7,102 nucleotides of DNA from Treponema sp. Lineage in GTDB: Bacteria; Spirochaetota; Spirochaetia; Treponematales; Breznakiellaceae. Positions 3,879 to 7,102 of this stretch are shown here, piece by piece. The notes beneath the pieces were generated by a model that had not been told where the DNA came from, did no database searches, and was given only the letters and a program-made list of their open reading frames with translations. Numbering within the stretch: position 1 is the first letter of the stretch; each line of letters begins with the position of its first letter. Location: NCBI GenBank assembly GCA_031284105.1, contig JAITAN010000257.1, positions 1-7,102 of the forward strand, read 5' to 3'. Position numbers and translations under genes: made by a program.

Positions 3879-6800
3879 TTACCCAATCATCAGGCGCAGA
3901 CGGTATAATCCCGGGCGTACGCGGTACTCTTCAAGCGTATCGGGTCCGCATGTAGCGGTTCCTACGCCGCGTTGAGCAATGTCGATATTCAACGTATAAC
4001 GGTTTTCTTTTTCCCGTATATCAACCAAATCGTAGGTATGTAAAGCCTCCCACATATTTTGCTGCGTATATTTGTTTACGCTCATATTTACCGGCGTATC
4101 GGGAATGATGGTTATGGACGCGGGCTGGTTCTCCGGGACGGCATCGCCTGAAAGGACGATTTTCCTCACTCCATAGCGGTTACCGTTTTCCTGCGGGACA
4201 ACATACGGAGTTTCGAGAGTGTCGGGCGTCCCTTCATACACGCCGAGCAATGCGCTCGCACAGCGGTCGCCGTAGGCTTCATGCGGACCCCTGCCGAACC
4301 AGCGGATGGTACTGTAATATGCCGGAATCGCCGTGCGGACGCCTACTTTGGGAAGTTCGGGAAGATCCGCGGCCACATCAAAGGAAACGTCTATAATAAG
4401 CGGATGATCTTTACCTGCGGGTATCGTAATGCGGGAATACATCCCGATCTTTTTATCTCTATACGCGGTTGACGCGCCCGCGCCCGGCGACAGTAGTGCG
4501 GAATAATAGAGTGCCTCGTAGCCATGCCATAAACCGGCTTCGTTCTTTTCTTCTACACATCGCATATTGAGTAAATCAAACTCAAGCCACGGGTACATAG
4601 CCTTATCCTGCCAATAAAACGCCGCGGCCGGCTCTCTGTAGAGATGCCGATAGGTTTTCAGTCCGTCATTTTGCGTTGGTACGCGGAACAACGAAGGTTC
4701 CCAATGCAAGGTAAGGTTGCGTATGAGCGGATTATTTCCAAGATCAGCGGAGCATGGCGGCTTTTCTTTCAGTACTTTTTCACCGGAAGAGACGATGAAC
4801 CCCGCCTCCGCCCACGGTACGTTGTTTCTAAGGCGGACGTCCATATGAATATACAGGACGCCGTCAAATTCCCGCGCCATAGCCTCCGTAATAGGAAGCG
4901 TAATCTCCGCGCAGCCGTCAGGCGCAATAGCGGGAAAATCCACACGCCCCTGCTCAAAGGTATCTTCATCGCCGCAAAGCCGCCAATCGAGGTAGAAAAC
5001 GTCAAGCGTTGAAAAATCGAGCTTATTTTCAACGGTAAAGGAATACGGCTTTCCATGAACAGGCGCAATTTTTACCGGAGAGAATACCTGTTTACATTCA
5101 GCCATTACGGGCTTCGGGGTCTGATCCGGAAAAAGAAGCCCATCGCAGCAAAAGTCGTAGTCTGTAGGATCATCGCCAAAGTCGCCGCCGTATTTCCAGT
5201 ATTTTTGACCGTTATCCGCGATAGCCGCGAAACCATGATCCATCCATTCCCAGATAAAGCCGCCTTGCAGCCCGCGGTAGGTTTCGATAGCCTTCCAGTA
5301 ATCCGCAAGGCTGCCGTTGGAATTCCCCATCGCATGGGAATATTCTTGCATAATAAGCGGGCGCTCATCCTCACGGTATTTCACGAAGTCCGTAATGAGT
5401 TTTATTTCAGGATACATGGGGCAGATGACGGCGGTAGCGTCTTTGTTTCTAGCAAGTGAGTCAAGCGTGAAAGGGCCCTGTCCTCCTTCGGGGCGTATCA
5501 TGCCTTCGTATTGTACGGGGCGCGAGGGATCGTAACGCCGCGCCCATGCGCCGGTCAAAGCGTGGTTCGGTCCGTCGCCGCTTTCGTTTCCCAATGACCA
5601 GATGATGACGGACGGGTGGTTTTTATCCCGTTCAACCATACGCTGCATCCGCGAAAGGTAAGAAGGGGACCAGCGGGTATCATAGGAAAGCTGCATATAA
5701 AAACAGTGGTGTTCGATATTCGCTTCGCCGGTAAGGTACACGCCGTAGCGATTGCAGAGCTCATACCAGCGTTCGTCATTGGGGTAATGGCACATACGTA
5801 CCGCGTTGAAATTATGTTGCTTTAGAAGAAAAATATCCTTGAGCATGGCCGCGGTTGAAAGCGTTTTGCCGGTATGTTCGTCATGTTCATGCCGGTTCAC
5901 CCCCTTGATAAGAACGGCCCTCCCATTTATGAGCAGCTCCCGTTTACATATCCGCACGGAGCGGAACGCGGTACAGAACGCGGTGTTTTCAAGGTTCTCG
6001 CTGTTTTCGTAAAGGCTTACGGTCAAGACATAGAGATTCGGGTGTTCGTGGGACCAGAGCGCGGGATTATCCGCCACAATGTCGGCCTCAATACAATCCG
6101 CATTGATGCGGTAGTTGGGGGTAAACGACAGCTCTCCCTTAACGAGGGGTTCCAACGATGCGCATACGGCCGAAACATCGGACGGCGATTGCGGCGGAAC
6201 AAACGGGTAGAGCGCGTACGTTATGGTGAATATCCGCTCGCCGGTATCCTCAACCGGCGCATTACCCGCGCTTTTCCCGGCAGGAAGGTTTCCTCCAAGC
6301 GTAACGCTAAGGCGTAAACGGCATTTCCCCTCTTGCACCTCGCCCGGAACCGCTTTTATGTCTTTTATGAACCGCGTGTCGGTCGTGTATAAAAAGACGC
6401 TGCGATGAAGGCCTCCCAGCCACCACTGATCCTGATCCTCAATGTAACTTGCGTCAGAATAGCGGACGACTTTGAGGCAGAGCGTATTATTTCCGTTCGC
6501 ATGTACGAAGTCCGTAATATCGAATTCGTGGGGCAGCCGCGTATCTTTGCCCGCGCCTACGAATCCGCCGTTGAGGTACACGAGGCAGCAGCTTTCCGCG
6601 GAACCGATATGCAGCACAACTCGGCGATCTTTCCACATGGGCGGCAGAGTAAAGCGGCGCCGGTAAAGACCGGTTGGGTTGCGTTTGGGCGCATGGGGCG
6701 GCGTCTCATCAAAAGGCATCTGTACGTTGGTGTAATGCGGCTTGTCATAGCCCTGCCGCGTCCATGTACCGGGCGCGGTTATAACGCCGGACATGGAGAG

Positions 6801-7040
6801 ACCGCTGTCAAGCCAGCGGAAATCATCGTCATTCGGATTATCAAGCAGGGTAAAGTCCCACGTTCCGTCAAGGTTGAAATAGAACGGGTTATCGTCCGCG
6901 TCGCGGTATTCCGGCCCCGCGACGGCATCGGCAAGGGCTGCCTTTGCGGAGATAAACGGCAAAAGCGGGCTCCGCATGGGGAGCCGGTTGATTCCCTGAA
7001 TTTCAGGGTTTTCCCAAAAGGGAACGGTGTCATTAAACAT
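3879..7040 (-). CDS. lacZ: Beta-galactosidase, glycoside hydrolase family 2 (LacZ type)
   Basis: The protein has 1053 aa from the preferred ATG (E. coli LacZ has 1024) and no signal peptide, so it is cytoplasmic. It should hydrolyse terminal beta-D-galactosides such as lactose by the retaining mechanism. Domain order: sugar-binding jelly roll (about 51-218, with the galactose-site motif EDQDQW at 201-206), Ig-like domain, TIM barrel (about 368-658), second Ig-like domain, and the Bgal small-chain-like beta domain (about 769-1050, with WFGRGPHEAYGDR at 914-926 and QENGNRYGVR at 950-959). Catalytic residues are in place: GVNRHEH at 380-386, acid/base Glu486 in WSLGNESG, nucleophile Glu566 in QEYSHAMGN, and Mg-site Glu443 and His445 in ANIEHH. 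The C-terminus has GVGTATCGPDTLEEYR in place of E. coli's GGDDSW. Start choice: an upstream in-frame TTG at 7076 coincides with a consensus -35 box, so the ATG at 7040, which gives MFNDTVPFWENPEIQGINR as in LacZ N-termini, is preferred. No regulator or sugar permease gene is visible beside it. Confidence 0.96.
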   Translation of the reverse strand: MFNDTVPFWENPEIQGINRLPMRSPLLPFISAKAALADAVAGPEYRDADDNPFYFNLDGTWDFTLLDNPNDDDFRWLDSGLSMSGVITAPGTWTRQGYDKPHYTNVQMPFDETPPHAPKRNPTGLYRRRFTLPPMWKDRRVVLHIGSAESCCLVYLNGGFVGAGKDTRLPHEFDITDFVHANGNNTLCLKVVRYSDASYIEDQDQWWLGGLHRSVFLYTTDTRFIKDIKAVPGEVQEGKCRLRLSVTLGGNLPAGKSAGNAPVEDTGERIFTITYALYPFVPPQSPSDVSAVCASLEPLVKGELSFTPNYRINADCIEADIVADNPALWSHEHPNLYVLTVSLYENSENLENTAFCTAFRSVRICKRELLINGRAVLIKGVNRHEHDEHTGKTLSTAAMLKDIFLLKQHNFNAVRMCHYPNDERWYELCNRYGVYLTGEANIEHHCFYMQLSYDTRWSPSYLSRMQRMVERDKNHPSVIIWSLGNESGDGPNHALTGAWARRYDPSRPVQYEGMIRPEGGQGPFTLDSLARNKDATAVICPMYPEIKLITDFVKYREDERPLIMQEYSHAMGNSNGSLADYWKAIETYRGLQGGFIWEWMDHGFAAIADNGQKYWKYGGDFGDDPTDYDFCCDGLLFPDQTPKPVMAECKQVFSPVKIAPVHGKPYSFTVENKLDFSTLDVFYLDWRLCGDEDTFEQGRVDFPAIAPDGCAEITLPITEAMAREFDGVLYIHMDVRLRNNVPWAEAGFIVSSGEKVLKEKPPCSADLGNNPLIRNLTLHWEPSLFRVPTQNDGLKTYRHLYREPAAAFYWQDKAMYPWLEFDLLNMRCVEEKNEAGLWHGYEALYYSALLSPGAGASTAYRDKKIGMYSRITIPAGKDHPLIIDVSFDVAADLPELPKVGVRTAIPAYYSTIRWFGRGPHEAYGDRCASALLGVYEGTPDTLETPYVVPQENGNRYGVRKIVLSGDAVPENQPASITIIPDTPVNMSVNKYTQQNMWEALHTYDLVDIREKENRYTLNIDIAQRGVGTATCGPDTLEEYRVRPGLYRLRLMIG

Positions 7041-7047
7041 ATTTTTA

Positions 7048-7076
7048 ATACTATATGCCGGATTTTGTCTTGTCAA
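7048..7076 (-). promoter_or_regulatory. Promoter of the beta-galactosidase gene
   Basis: On the minus strand a perfect -35 TTGACA (7076-7071) is followed by TATAGT (7055-7050, 15-bp spacer) or TAGTAT (7053-7048, 17-bp spacer). Transcription would begin near 7041-7043, at or within about 3 nt of the ATG at 7040. No Shine-Dalgarno sequence precedes that ATG, so the mRNA is probably leaderless. Confidence 0.6.
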
Positions 7077-7090
7077 TCATTGCGTATTCG

Positions 7091-7102
7091 GTATTAAAAT
7101 AC
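7091..7102. promoter_or_regulatory. Small inverted repeat just upstream of the lacZ-like promoter
   Basis: GTATT-AA-AATAC is a 5-bp inverted repeat about 14 bp upstream of the -35 box, at the right edge of the window. A further GTATT at 7084-7088 repeats the half-site. The position suits an activator or repressor site, but the motif is short and AT-rich and could be chance. Confidence 0.25.

Noticed and set aside
6405..7097. Plus-strand frame of 230 codons opposite the beta-galactosidase N-terminal region
   Set aside because: It is antisense to a well-conserved GH2 domain, and its composition (Arg/Val/Ile-rich) is what the complement of that gene would give.

Overview
The window looks like chromosomal DNA from a bacterium of roughly balanced base composition. 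A spirochaete, more specifically a Treponema-like organism, is my best guess. It rests on the pairing of a short flavodoxin-fold-like protein with a stand-alone J-domain protein, on a long poly-G tract, and on the general look of the proteins. No rRNA or other phylogenetic marker is present, so this is tentative.

Layout, left to right. (1) 1-693: an array of about 33 exactly 21-bp units that enters from the left edge. It has two subfamilies and a 42-bp higher-order period. Because 21 is a multiple of 3, the units read as heptapeptides, and one frame on each strand stays open through the whole array. The minus-strand frame starts beside a lipobox-like LAGC, a GGAGG and a 16-bp palindrome but has no good start codon, so it may be a decayed or phase-variable surface lipoprotein. 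(2) 767-1247: no convincing gene. It holds a run of 14 G, a C/G-run segment with competing pairings, an intrinsic terminator at 988-1018 and a run of A-tracts. (3) 1248-2497: a clear promoter and a two-gene operon, a flavodoxin-fold-like protein of unknown function followed after 6 bp by a J-domain co-chaperone with a helical, TPR-like C-terminus. (4) 2498-2627: a dense intergenic spacer with inverted repeats and a TATAAT box. (5) 2628-3542: an EamA/DMT-family membrane transporter. (6) 3543-3878: a spacer containing a two-stem terminator for the convergent gene. (7) 3879-7040, minus strand: a complete GH2 beta-galactosidase of the LacZ type (1053 aa from the preferred ATG) with its own promoter at the right end.

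How the genes work together: only the flavodoxin-like/J-domain pair looks co-transcribed. The transporter and the beta-galactosidase are convergent and separately promoted, and nothing shows that the transporter carries a sugar used by the enzyme. Two genes (transporter and lacZ-like) have a -10 box only 8-9 bp before the ATG and no Shine-Dalgarno sequence, which suggests leaderless mRNAs. The strongest candidate for something undescribed is the left end: repeat array, lipobox, palindrome and poly-G tract.
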